From IMG/VR virus record IMGVR_UViG_3300046012_000081, positions 1 through 21,134 of that record: a stretch of 21,134 bases of DNA, one strand, 5' to 3'. Origin of the DNA: a virus. Position numbers and translations under genes: made by a program. Shown here piece by piece: positions 15,123 to 21,134 of the stretch. Each line of letters starts with the position of its first letter. The stretch's first letter is position 1. The notes beneath the pieces are model-generated. The model was not told the origin of the DNA, did not search any database, and worked only from the letters and a program-made list of their open reading frames with translations.

Positions 15123-15472
15123 CGTTCAGGTCCACAGGCATCAAACAGTGCCTTCAATTTTTCATCCTTGAATTTGACTTCGGTCATCGGACGCCTGCGT
15201 CTTATACGAGCAGCAAATAATTCACTTAAATAAATATTTGAATGCTCTATTCGCCTTAGGTCTTTGAATGAATCCAGAAGAACGTGTAAGTTTTCCTTGG
15301 TGATTGGTTCACAATCAGCAGTGCCCCAATCAAAGAAATCACTGCACATTGCAAAGAACGTCACAGGGGCGTACTGAGCATCTGTACGCCACCACAAAAA
15401 GTCATGAACATCTGCACTTGCGTAAATATCAAGTACTACATATATAAAATCTCTATCAGACATTTGATTCAT
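15119..15472 (-). CDS. Conserved phage protein (DFFDWGTADCEPIT family)
   Basis: A 117-residue protein, with ATG 15472 overlapping the previous stop as ATGA. The core motif CSDFFDWGTADCEPITKENL (about 43-62) belongs to a short conserved family I have seen in actinophage genomes, where an acidic Trp-Gly segment is followed by a helical region (LLDSFKDLRRIEHSNIYLSE) and a basic stretch (ARIRRRRPM). The ending FDACGPER is also typical. The function is not known. Three aromatic-rich motifs near the N-terminus (DFLWWR) suggest a folded domain. Confidence 0.65.
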   Translation of the reverse strand: MNQMSDRDFIYVVLDIYASADVHDFLWWRTDAQYAPVTFFAMCSDFFDWGTADCEPITKENLHVLLDSFKDLRRIEHSNIYLSELFAARIRRRRPMTEVKFKDEKLKALFDACGPER

Positions 15473-15723
15473 TTATTCTTCTTTCTTGCAGCATCTCTAG
15501 CAGCTCTTTCAGCAGCAGCCTTAGCAGCGGCTTTTGCAGCGGCGGCTAATTGTTCAAGACGAATTCGTTCTGCTCTAATTGCTTTATCTCTTGCTTCTTG
15601 TCTTATTTGAGCTTCTCGTTCTCTAGCTTCTCTTTGAGCTTCTGCACGTTCTCTTTGAGCTTTTGCTTCATCACCAGCTTTTTTGAATCTAGCATCACGT
15701 TCTGCTGGAGTTTCCTTAGCCAC
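15469..15723 (-). CDS. Ala/Arg/Glu/Lys-rich single-helix protein
   Basis: An 84-residue protein made almost wholly of A, R, K, E and Q, with no aromatic residue apart from F13, no Cys and no Pro after the first ten residues. It should form one long charged helix or coiled coil; the C-terminal half (AAAAKAAAKAAAERAARDAA) turns Ala/Lys-rich and resembles histone-H1-like or DNA-condensing tails. GTG 15723 has GAGG upstream and overlaps the previous gene by 8 bases. The operon position argues that it is expressed despite low complexity. Function unknown; nucleic acid binding is only a guess. Confidence 0.6.
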   Translation of the reverse strand: MAKETPAERDARFKKAGDEAKAQRERAEAQREAREREAQIRQEARDKAIRAERIRLEQLAAAAKAAAKAAAERAARDAARKKNK

Positions 15724-15904
15724 TTGACCTCATTACCTTACTTATTATTTTTGGATCGATATTATCCGCAGTTGCTCTCATAGTAGCTGCTGCAATGCTT
15801 GGATCTCTAGTTGTCATATTTACAAGATGAATCCACTCTGAACCTGTTTCATCATCTGTGGGTGGTAAATCTTGAACATTTATGATTATCTCGTAGATGG
15901 CCAT
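15716..15904 (-). CDS. Small hypothetical protein
   Basis: A 62-residue protein beginning MAIYEIIINVQDLPPTDDET and ending SKVMRSSG. ATG 15904 overlaps the previous gene by 19 bases, with a weak purine run AGAGA upstream. The N-terminal strand pattern (IYEIIINV) followed by a helix (DPSIAAATMRATADNI) suggests a small alpha/beta fold. There is no metal-binding or membrane motif. I do not recognise the family. Real-gene status rests on operon packing and natural composition. Confidence 0.55.
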   Translation of the reverse strand: MAIYEIIINVQDLPPTDDETGSEWIHLVNMTTRDPSIAAATMRATADNIDPKIISKVMRSSG

Positions 15905-16143
15905 GACACTATCTCTTCTGTTAGGTAGTAGTGGTTACGCTCATGTATCTTATCTGAATTTTCATGTCCTTTGAAGTTACAACACTTAATTGGTTGTGAA
16001 CTTGCCGGAGTACCATTTACTGAAATGGCTATAAATCCAGGTGCACAACAAGCCTCACCAGCTTCAAAATACAGTGGTGGATCAAATGTTATTTTTACTG
16101 TTCCACATGTTGGACATTTTTCTGATTCTGATCTTTCAGCCAT
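15886..16143 (-). CDS. Small protein with CPTCG zinc knuckle
   Basis: An 85-residue protein from ATG 16143, which overlaps the previous gene by 8 bases; a GTG at 16155 would extend it by four residues. It opens with CPTCG (C10, C13), and further Cys pairs lie at C32-C33 and C54-C55, with H60 nearby. One zinc site from the CPTC knuckle and a Cys pair is plausible. The rest (KITFDPPLYFEAG, FIAISVNGTPASS) looks like beta strands. Function unknown; it belongs to the set of Cys-rich small proteins in this block. Confidence 0.6.
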   Translation of the reverse strand: MAERSESEKCPTCGTVKITFDPPLYFEAGEACCAPGFIAISVNGTPASSQPIKCCNFKGHENSDKIHERNHYYLTEEIVSWPSTR

Positions 16144-16420
16144 TGTCACTACCACATATAATACTTGCTTCCATTAACTTCTTATGAATTTCTATAAGTC
16201 CAAGAATTCTATACCATGGCAAATCTCCATCACGCATTAACACTGGATGTCCAGTATAAATTGTGCCATCATCTTCCAGCTTTTGCGTAGCTGTAAGTAT
16301 TACAAAATCAATTAAGGTAAACCCATCGTCACTAATACCATACACAGTGAATGCATTTTGAATAGCATCGGACAAGCGGGTATCAGCGTCGATTTGTTCC
16401 TTAGTCTTTACATTGGTCAT
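16136..16420 (-). CDS. Conserved phage hypothetical protein (DAIQ...PWYRILGL family)
   Basis: A 94-residue protein, with ATG 16420 overlapping the previous stop as ATGA. The pattern EQIDADTRLSDAIQNAFTVY, then LIDFVILTATQKLEDDGTIY, then DGDLPWYRILGLIEIHKKLM matches a family I recall from many mycobacterial and other actinobacterial phages, of about 90-100 residues and unknown function. The last helix usually packs on the Trp-Tyr-Arg motif. There is no Cys cluster and no membrane segment. Its presence is one of the better taxonomic hints for an actinobacterial host. Confidence 0.72.
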   Translation of the reverse strand: MTNVKTKEQIDADTRLSDAIQNAFTVYGISDDGFTLIDFVILTATQKLEDDGTIYTGHPVLMRDGDLPWYRILGLIEIHKKLMEASIICGSDNG

Positions 16421-16731
16421 TTTTTACTTCCATCTTCATTGAAGAGTTCACAATTGCTAGGACAGCAAAAGTGAAGGTCAGTCAAGCATTGTCTACAATC
16501 TAACACAGACTTTGTTTTGTGTTTAACATGAGATTTTAAAAGTACATTGCACATTGCCCAGTAGTGACCTTGATTATTATTACCAGTATGGCGGTGACAA
16601 CGAGCGCATACAATACATCGACAAATGTATTTGCCTTCAGAATTCATGTAGACACTAGGATGTTCTGCATCACATCCTTCAGGGCGCCAACTCTCCTCGA
16701 AATTTTTCTGGATTTGTTGCAAATTCTTCAT
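16417..16731 (-). CDS. Cys/His-rich zinc-binding phage protein (HTGNNNQGHYW family)
   Basis: A 104-residue protein, with AAGGA before ATG 16731. Eleven Cys (20, 37, 39, 42, 45, 61, 79, 82, 89, 90, 94) and His at 46, 48 and 56 give at least two potential zinc sites. The central motif CARCHRHTGNNNQGHYWAMC and the terminal motif HFCCPSNCELF recur in actinophage early genes that I recognise, none with a known function. The start overlaps the previous gene by 53 bases, long for this operon but consistent with a good ribosome site. It could bind nucleic acid or a host protein. Confidence 0.7.
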   Translation of the reverse strand: MKNLQQIQKNFEESWRPEGCDAEHPSVYMNSEGKYICRCIVCARCHRHTGNNNQGHYWAMCNVLLKSHVKHKTKSVLDCRQCLTDLHFCCPSNCELFNEDGSKK

Positions 16732-17077
16732 CTATGTCCTTACCAAAATCATTAGTGCCTAGCAATCGCTGTTCAAAAATGTCTAATGGCATTACACACT
16801 CGTTATGTTCATAATTCCACACAGATTGTGGGTCTTGACAAAAGAAGCCCACAGAATGGTATCTAAGAACTTGATTCATTGGAATAAATGATTTATGTTC
16901 ATCACATGCAAGAGCGCCAGTGTGATAACCGTCTTCATCTATTGCCTCGAACATAAAATGTGTAACTACAACTTGATTGCCACACAAAAGTTTAGGATCA
17001 AATCGCTGACCTGGAATGCCACTGTTGTAACCACAACCAGCATTCCAATCCAATGGAGGCCCAATTCTATCATTCAT
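16679..17077 (-). CDS. Conserved phage protein with CDEH motif
   Basis: A 132-residue protein. I start at ATG 17077, because GGGA (17090-17087) is then 9 bases upstream and the codon overlaps the stop of the upstream ORF as ATGAATGA; ATGs at 17083 and 17086 are too close to the purine run. Cys at 15, 32, 58, 80 and 94, and the CDEH pair C58-H61, point to a metal site. The pattern KLLCGNQVVVTHFMFEA, HTGALACDEH, VLRYHSVGFFCQDPQSVW is a recurring actinophage family without a function. The acidic C-terminus may be flexible. Confidence 0.66.
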   Translation of the reverse strand: MNDRIGPPLDWNAGCGYNSGIPGQRFDPKLLCGNQVVVTHFMFEAIDEDGYHTGALACDEHKSFIPMNQVLRYHSVGFFCQDPQSVWNYEHNECVMPLDIFEQRLLGTNDFGKDIDEEFATNPEKFRGELAP

Positions 17078-17246
17078 ATTCATCATCCCAGTCTAACACT
17101 GGACGTCCGTGAGTACGTTGGAAAGTCCACGCTATCCATTCTAGCTGTGTAAAATCTGATGCTACACATACTAGGATTCTATTGCCTGTATAATCTTCTG
17201 TATAAAATTCGAAAAACTTTTTCCTGAAACATCTGATAGGCGTGAT
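17070..17246 (-). pseudogene. Start-less small ORF behind the homing endonuclease (possible broken or frameshifted gene)
   Basis: Directly after the endonuclease stop (TAA, 17249-17247) the same frame stays open for 58 codons to TGA 17072-17070, overlapping the next start as ATGAATGA. The translation (FFEFYTEDYTGNRILVCVAS, then QLEWIAWTFQRTHGRPVLDW) looks like genuine protein. No ATG, GTG or TTG exists in frame before the conserved-looking part. A GAGGTGA ribosome-like site (17258-17252) would place ATC 17246 as start. Alternatively ATG 17232 begins MFQEK in another frame and would join this one if the A5 run (17222-17218) lost one base. It could be a gene damaged by the endonuclease insertion, a gene using an ATC start, or a frameshift gene. 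Confidence 0.5.
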
Positions 17247-17720
17247 TTAAATCACCTCATTAAGTTTACAAAATTCACCAAAAAACTTTGTCGCTGCTTT
17301 GTTGTAAGCGATAGCAGCTTCTTTTTCATCATGAAAGTAACCAAGGAATTTATCTTTACCATCAACGAAAATCTTGGCTTGCCATTTTGATCTTCTAGTA
17401 ACCCAGTGAACACCCTTATAAACTGAAGTTGTAGAATTAGAAGTTTTACTTCTATTCATATTATTTTGTTTAGATGTTACTTCTCGAAGATTTGATTTTC
17501 TATTGTCCAAACCATTTCCATTGATGTGATCACATTTAGAATATCCAGTGATAAATGTGTGCATACGCTGTATTGTCCTTATTGCATATCCGATGTTTCT
17601 ACAAGCATAAAAGGTGTTGGTTCCTTTACCTGCATACCAAGAGTATTGTGATACTATGTCATAATCTTCATCATCTATTATGCAAGTCATTCCACGACTA
17701 AGCGATATCTCCTTGGTCAC
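17247..17720 (-). CDS. HNH homing endonuclease with C-terminal AP2 domain
   Basis: A 157-residue protein from GTG 17720, which overlaps the polymerase stop as GTGA and has GGAG (17730-17727) six bases upstream; a TTG at 17732 is a weaker option. The N-terminus KEISLSRGMTCIIDDEDYDI is typical of this family. H54, then CDHINGNGLDNRKSNLRE with D64, H65, N73 and N77, form the HNH (beta-beta-alpha metal) site. Residues about 100-156 (VYKGVHWVTRRSKWQAKIFV, LGYFHDEKEAAIAYNKAA) are an AP2-type DNA-binding domain. Such enzymes nick or cut intron-less or intergenic sites and spread themselves by repair. It sits between the polymerase gene and the start-less ORF, and no intron is visible. Confidence 0.9.
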   Translation of the reverse strand: MTKEISLSRGMTCIIDDEDYDIVSQYSWYAGKGTNTFYACRNIGYAIRTIQRMHTFITGYSKCDHINGNGLDNRKSNLREVTSKQNNMNRSKTSNSTTSVYKGVHWVTRRSKWQAKIFVDGKDKFLGYFHDEKEAAIAYNKAATKFFGEFCKLNEVI

Positions 17721-20050
17721 AGATCGCTCCAACGCTTTCCCTTAGACACGTCAACCACAAATGGCACATAGTCGGTAAACGCTTTTCCTGAAGCTACCAT
17801 TTCTGTGCTGGCAATGTCAATGACTTGGTCTGCATCAGTTTCCTTGCACTCGAAAATCATTGCATCATGGATTGTCAATCTTGTAGTTGCCAATCCACGT
17901 AGTTTAGGCTGCAATGCAATCAACGCTGTCAAGCAAATGTCACTAGCAATTGATTGAGGCAAAAAGCTAAGACCTTCATTCAATACGTCGTGTCTATTTT
18001 GATCGGTGATCAACCAGAAAGATCGCTTCCGACCAAATGGAGTTGTTAGATCATCACCGTTGAGAATTGTACGCTTGACTGATTCTTGCCAAGTAATGAC
18101 CTTAGAAATGACACCATTGAAGTCATGCATTAGCTTTCTAGTTTCAGCAAGTGTAATGCTCGAACCTTGCTGTGCTAATTCCTGATAGATAGCTTCTACA
18201 CCACGACCATATGCGTTACCATAGAAAATCGACTTCATACTTACTCGATTTTCTTTAACCCACTTACCTTCACCATAGATATCATTACAAAGTTCATTGA
18301 AGATATCACGGTCAGGATCATTGAATATAGAAGCTAGATAATCGTCTTGCGCGAGAGTCGTAATAACACGACCTTCGGCCTGTTTGTAGTCAAGCTGAAT
18401 GAGGACATTCTCTGGACTCTCCACCGTGAATTGGTGTTTGATTCGCTTATCACGGACAATATTTTGCATGTTCGGGTTTTTGGAAGCAAGACGACCTGAT
18501 GTGGTACCATGAAGTGTATACGTCGTGTATACCTTACCATGATATATCCGCTTTTGGAAGCCTTTAACATATGTACCGTTGAGCTTTGTTCTACGTCGAT
18601 GCAATAGTAGTTGTCCAATGAATGTCCTTACTACTGGTGGTATGTTTGATCGCTGTAAGAGTCGTTCTAGTAAATCCTTGTTAGTTGATGGAAGGCTTAT
18701 ACCTTGCTCTGCAAACCATCTGGTGATTTGCATTGGTGAGCGCGGATTCAATGCTCTGCCTGTGGTGTTTGCAATCTCTAGCTCGAACTCGTATAGTTCT
18801 TTTTCTAGAATTGTTTGTAGACCTACACTATATTCACTATCGAATCTAATGCCAGCACGTTCCAAGAACATCAATGCATTTGACGCTTTTACTAAGAACT
18901 CATGTTGCTGCCGTTCTCTATCAGTGAAACGCTCAGAGAACAAACGCCACAGGTCATATGTGACTGCAACGTCGTAAGCGTTGTACTTGTATAGGACTGG
19001 CCGGGGAATATTAGCGTAGTTTCCACCTCTTGGGATGTATTTGTGAATCTCTGCTTCCCAATCCGGCGTACCGAGCAATTCAATACCAAGCTTTTTAAGT
19101 CCATGCTGACCAGGTCGCTCATCAAGGCAGTAGGACATAAGCATTGTGTCGGCATAGGCTTCTAACTCACCGAAGAAGGGGTACAGTCCTGCCAAGTCAA
19201 ACTTTGCATTGTGGGCAATGATATCACGGGAACGTAAGTACTCCCGGAATCTAGGGCGAATCTCGCTTGATGTAAGTCCACTTCCACCAAATACCACAGT
19301 TTGCCCTGGCGCATATGCGATACCCACGCAGAGTAAACCATATTGGTCTGGGTGGACGTAAGTGTTGTCTTTTTCAATACCGCATTCAATGTCGATAACG
19401 ATAGGCCCCGACATATCCGCCAGTCGCTCAATGGCGAGTCCAATTGCACTAGCATCGTTAAACGTTCTGATGTTAGGTTCACGCCAACTAGCATATGTTT
19501 TTCCTCGTAGTTTGGCTGTATCTGAAACGAATGATGGAAACGCATCGGGGCTTCTAAGACAGTAAGCAGGATGCCATGTTGCAACTACACTTACCTGTGG
19601 GTCTTCAATATATGGTTTGGGTGCCCCGATGCGTAATGTTGAGATTTTCTTTTTCTGGTCGATAAGGTTGCTGGCCGCTGTACCACCAACAGCTAAAATC
19701 TTTTCTACGCCGCTCTCAGCTAGCTCTCTGTCCAGCCGTGGCTTGCAGGCAGCGATGGCAGCCTTGGGTGGATCATCGTTATTTTCTGGTCTACATAGAC
19801 AAATGTTGGTTATCATCGTATTTTCACGCTTATAACCATGATGATGAAGTACTTGATCTAGTAGTCGACCGGATGGACCGGTAAACGGAATACCACGAAC
19901 CGCCTCATAAGCACCTGGTGCTTCACCAATCACTACAAGCTTAGCTCTAGGATGTGGATTCTGCGTTGGTACAAAAGGTGCACTCTGAAATGGACACTCC
20001 CAGCATTTAGCTCCTGGCGCTTTTGAGTGGCGCTGCACTTCATCATCCAT
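17717..20050 (-). CDS. DNA polymerase: family-4 uracil-DNA glycosylase + 3'-5' exonuclease + family A polymerase
   Basis: A 777-residue protein. I start at ATG 20050 (AAGGA seven bases upstream, 8-base overlap with the previous gene) rather than GTG 20074. Residues 1-190 form a family-4 glycosylase: C16, C19, C86 and C102 match the four iron-sulfur ligands, GEAPG (42-46) with the following E and PFTGPSG, and HPAYCLR (160-166), the usual uracil-pocket motifs. Residues about 215-370 hold exonuclease motifs: D220-I-E222, N281/D285 and Y356-x3-D360. Residues about 385-777 are the polymerase: motif A DYKQAEGRV (D554, E559), motif B with R602, K606, Y610 and Y614, motif C H728-D729-A730. Y610 takes the place of E. 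coli Pol I F762, as in T7 polymerase; the usual Glu after D729 is Ala. It replicates phage DNA, perhaps while removing uracil. Confidence 0.93.
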   Translation of the reverse strand: MDDEVQRHSKAPGAKCWECPFQSAPFVPTQNPHPRAKLVVIGEAPGAYEAVRGIPFTGPSGRLLDQVLHHHGYKRENTMITNICLCRPENNDDPPKAAIAACKPRLDRELAESGVEKILAVGGTAASNLIDQKKKISTLRIGAPKPYIEDPQVSVVATWHPAYCLRSPDAFPSFVSDTAKLRGKTYASWREPNIRTFNDASAIGLAIERLADMSGPIVIDIECGIEKDNTYVHPDQYGLLCVGIAYAPGQTVVFGGSGLTSSEIRPRFREYLRSRDIIAHNAKFDLAGLYPFFGELEAYADTMLMSYCLDERPGQHGLKKLGIELLGTPDWEAEIHKYIPRGGNYANIPRPVLYKYNAYDVAVTYDLWRLFSERFTDRERQQHEFLVKASNALMFLERAGIRFDSEYSVGLQTILEKELYEFELEIANTTGRALNPRSPMQITRWFAEQGISLPSTNKDLLERLLQRSNIPPVVRTFIGQLLLHRRRTKLNGTYVKGFQKRIYHGKVYTTYTLHGTTSGRLASKNPNMQNIVRDKRIKHQFTVESPENVLIQLDYKQAEGRVITTLAQDDYLASIFNDPDRDIFNELCNDIYGEGKWVKENRVSMKSIFYGNAYGRGVEAIYQELAQQGSSITLAETRKLMHDFNGVISKVITWQESVKRTILNGDDLTTPFGRKRSFWLITDQNRHDVLNEGLSFLPQSIASDICLTALIALQPKLRGLATTRLTIHDAMIFECKETDADQVIDIASTEMVASGKAFTDYVPFVVDVSKGKRWSDL

Positions 20051-20261
20051 GAATCTGTCCTTTGTGTCGTTCACACTTACAACTAACTACATAGCAGTGA
20101 AAATGTAGCGACTCACACGTACATGGTCTGGTATCTTCAGGATATGGTTCTGGTTTTTCACATTCAGTCAGTCGTGAATGACTCCATGTAGGTATTCCCT
20201 GTGGTGTTCCAATTCCGCGTATCGGTGTACGGCAATGCTGACACGTTTTCCTTAATGCCAT
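20043..20261 (-). CDS. Small Cys-rich protein
   Basis: A 72-residue protein with eight Cys: C7 and C10 (CQHC), C34, C47 and C49 (CTC), C56, C61 and C63 (CKC), plus several His. ATG 20261 has AAGG nine bases upstream. Its stop overlaps the polymerase start by 8 bases. The 5' third (20164-20261, 98 bases) overlaps the preceding membrane gene in another frame, an unusually long overlap. The segment GIPTWSHSRLTECE and the DTRPCTCESLHFHC-type ending resemble phage zinc-ribbon proteins with no known function. Coupling to the polymerase suggests an early role. Confidence 0.62.
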   Translation of the reverse strand: MALRKTCQHCRTPIRGIGTPQGIPTWSHSRLTECEKPEPYPEDTRPCTCESLHFHCYVVSCKCERHKGQIHG

Positions 20262-20367
20262 CTGGATCGACCTTCATTAGCAGATAGCTACGCACCTTAT
20301 AAATGTACCACGCTGATCCAGCAACCGCTGCACCAACTGCAATCGCAGCTACTAACTTCTTATTCAT
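20164..20367 (-). CDS. Small membrane protein
   Basis: A 67-residue protein from ATG 20367, which overlaps the previous stop as ATGA. Residues 5-23 (LVAAIAVGAAVAGSAWYIYK) form one Gly/Ala-rich membrane helix after two Lys, so the N-terminus is probably inside. The remaining 43 residues are polar; 98 bases of coding sequence are shared with the Cys-rich gene that follows. The helix looks genuine, but the C-terminal part may owe its sequence to the other frame. Function unknown. Confidence 0.55.
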   Translation of the reverse strand: MNKKLVAAIAVGAAVAGSAWYIYKVRSYLLMKVDPDGIKENVSALPYTDTRNWNTTGNTYMESFTTD

Positions 20368-20477
20368 GAAGACCTACGATTCTGTGATCTATCTTTGAAG
20401 TATTCTGTGTAAAGCTTAAGTGTTAAAGCAAATACGCCAATATTAGCAAGTAGTATCAGTAGCTCAGCATATATCAT
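20364..20477 (-). CDS. Tiny membrane protein (37 residues)
   Basis: ATG 20477 overlaps the previous stop as ATGA, and its own TGA (20366-20364) overlaps the next ATG the same way, so it fills an otherwise empty 106-base gap exactly. The sequence starts MIYAELLILLANIGVFALTL and continues as a basic tail (KLYTEYFKDRSQNRRSS). Residues 3-22 form a membrane helix. AAAGG lies 9-13 bases before the start. Tiny membrane proteins are common in phage early regions; no specific function can be named. Confidence 0.62.
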   Translation of the reverse strand: MIYAELLILLANIGVFALTLKLYTEYFKDRSQNRRSS

Positions 20478-20776
20478 GAGACTAGTACCTTTTCCGCCGT
20501 AGCTCCATAAATTTCTTCATGTGTAATGTTATGATCTGTCATCAATATTACTTCTACATAAAGAAGTGCATTGCCATCGCAATATTTGTCTCTTAAATCA
20601 CAAGCTAACTTTTCCACCATAACAGTGTAATCACGAAGATGATTATAGCTTTTAAGTAGCTTAATCGCTTCCGATTGTAATTCTGTTGGGTTTAATGGAA
20701 CACCATTAAAAGGCCCATGTAACTTAATAGTTATTTTATTAATACCATGTTTTAATCTTACACCCATATATGGCAC
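20474..20776 (-). CDS. Hypothetical protein
   Basis: A 100-residue protein from GTG 20776, with AGGGA eight bases upstream; it starts one base after the preceding TAA. ATG 20767 is a possible alternative. The N-terminus has alternating strand residues (GVRLKHGINKITIKLHG), then a helix (NPTELQSEAIKLLKSY), a strand pair and an acidic end. There are two Cys (residues 59 and 66), no membrane helix and no catalytic motif. I do not recognise the family. Operon packing on both sides supports it as a real gene. Confidence 0.58.
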   Translation of the reverse strand: MPYMGVRLKHGINKITIKLHGPFNGVPLNPTELQSEAIKLLKSYNHLRDYTVMVEKLACDLRDKYCDGNALLYVEVILMTDHNITHEEIYGATAEKVLVS

Positions 20777-21133
20777 TTATTTATTCCCTACGTATCTAGG
20801 TTGTCCGTTAACATGAGAAGCGTACAAGATTCTACGCTGAACCATTGTTGATAGAATCAACTCAGCACGTCTAGAATCAAGTTTGAACATTCTCATAAGC
20901 TCAGAACGTGACATACCAGATGTGCCAGTTGCAAGTACGACTTCTTGAATTTGGTCAACAGTGCGCTCGTCTTGACTCTTTCCTACACCGTTGACAATTT
21001 CACTGGCGTATACATGCCAGTGTTTGCAGTAGTAAATTGCATGAAGTATATCTGTTAATTCTACTACTATGTCTCCTGTTTCACCCTGCCTTGAAGCAGC
21101 AATGAGAATAGCTGCCTTTAGTGTTGATTTGTC
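20777..21133 (-). CDS. Primase/helicase-like protein, C-terminal part (5' end outside window)
   Basis: An open frame enters from the right edge and ends at TAA 20779-20777, giving the last 118 residues. The visible part starts STLKAAILIAASRQ and DIVVELTDILHAIYYCKHW, a helical pattern found near the C-terminus of phage primase-helicase or DUF3987-type replication proteins. It ends in a winged-helix-like unit (MSRSELMRMFKLDSRRAELI, then MVQRRILYASHVNGQPRYVG). No Walker motif is in view because the catalytic part lies outside. Being upstream of the polymerase in one operon supports a replication role, but the family is uncertain. Confidence 0.45.
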   Translation of the reverse strand, partial: DKSTLKAAILIAASRQGETGDIVVELTDILHAIYYCKHWHVYASEIVNGVGKSQDERTVDQIQEVVLATGTSGMSRSELMRMFKLDSRRAELILSTMVQRRILYASHVNGQPRYVGNK

Positions 21134-21134
21134 C

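Noticed and set aside
1-21134. tRNA genes, integrase, attachment sites or an origin
   Set aside because: I saw no cloverleaf-like sequence, no recombinase motif and no clustered direct repeats outside the coding array.

Overview
The window is part of the genome of a long-tailed (siphovirus-type) double-stranded DNA phage. Nearly every base is coding, genes overlap by 1-50 bases, and the proteins match known phage families. No integrase, repressor, rRNA, tRNA, IS element or CRISPR array is visible. Several families (GH25 lysin, r1t-type holin, the two-frame tail chaperone, the baseplate proteins, small Cys-rich proteins) are ones I associate with actinobacterial phages. The DNA is AT-rich for that group (rows counted by hand are near 38-40% GC), so a low-GC actinobacterial host, for example a freshwater lineage, is possible. 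The host is inference only.

Layout: two convergent gene blocks meet at a bidirectional terminator (13665-13702). The left block (1-13655, + strand) is the tail module: end of the tail tube protein; tail assembly chaperone with a -1 frameshift product; a 1055-residue tape measure protein; distal tail protein; baseplate/minor tail proteins; a 59-residue zinc-ribbon protein; a GH25-type lysozyme; a hub-like protein; five smaller structural proteins; and a 748-residue protein with about 19 repeats of roughly 22 residues.

The right block (13707-21134, - strand, read right to left) is the replication and accessory module: the C-terminus of a primase/helicase-like protein, two small membrane proteins, a Cys-rich protein, a polymerase joining a family-4 uracil-DNA glycosylase, a 3'-5' exonuclease and a family A polymerase, an HNH-AP2 homing endonuclease with a start-less ORF directly behind it, a run of small conserved phage proteins (several Cys-rich), an r1t-like holin, and a RuvC-like resolvase. 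Stop/start overlaps of the ATGA, GTGA or 8-base kind link most of these genes, which suggests one translationally coupled transcript. Lysis is split: the lysozyme is in the tail block and the holin about 7 kb away on the other strand.

The least ordinary signals are: (1) a perfect 13-bp inverted repeat whose loop holds the ribosome binding site and start codon of the repeat protein; (2) a perfect 11-bp hairpin 41 bases into the tape measure gene; (3) the glycosylase-exonuclease-polymerase fusion, with a T7-like Tyr in the O-helix; (4) the start-less ORF after the homing endonuclease; (5) a textbook A AAA AAC slippery site with a downstream hairpin in the chaperone gene.
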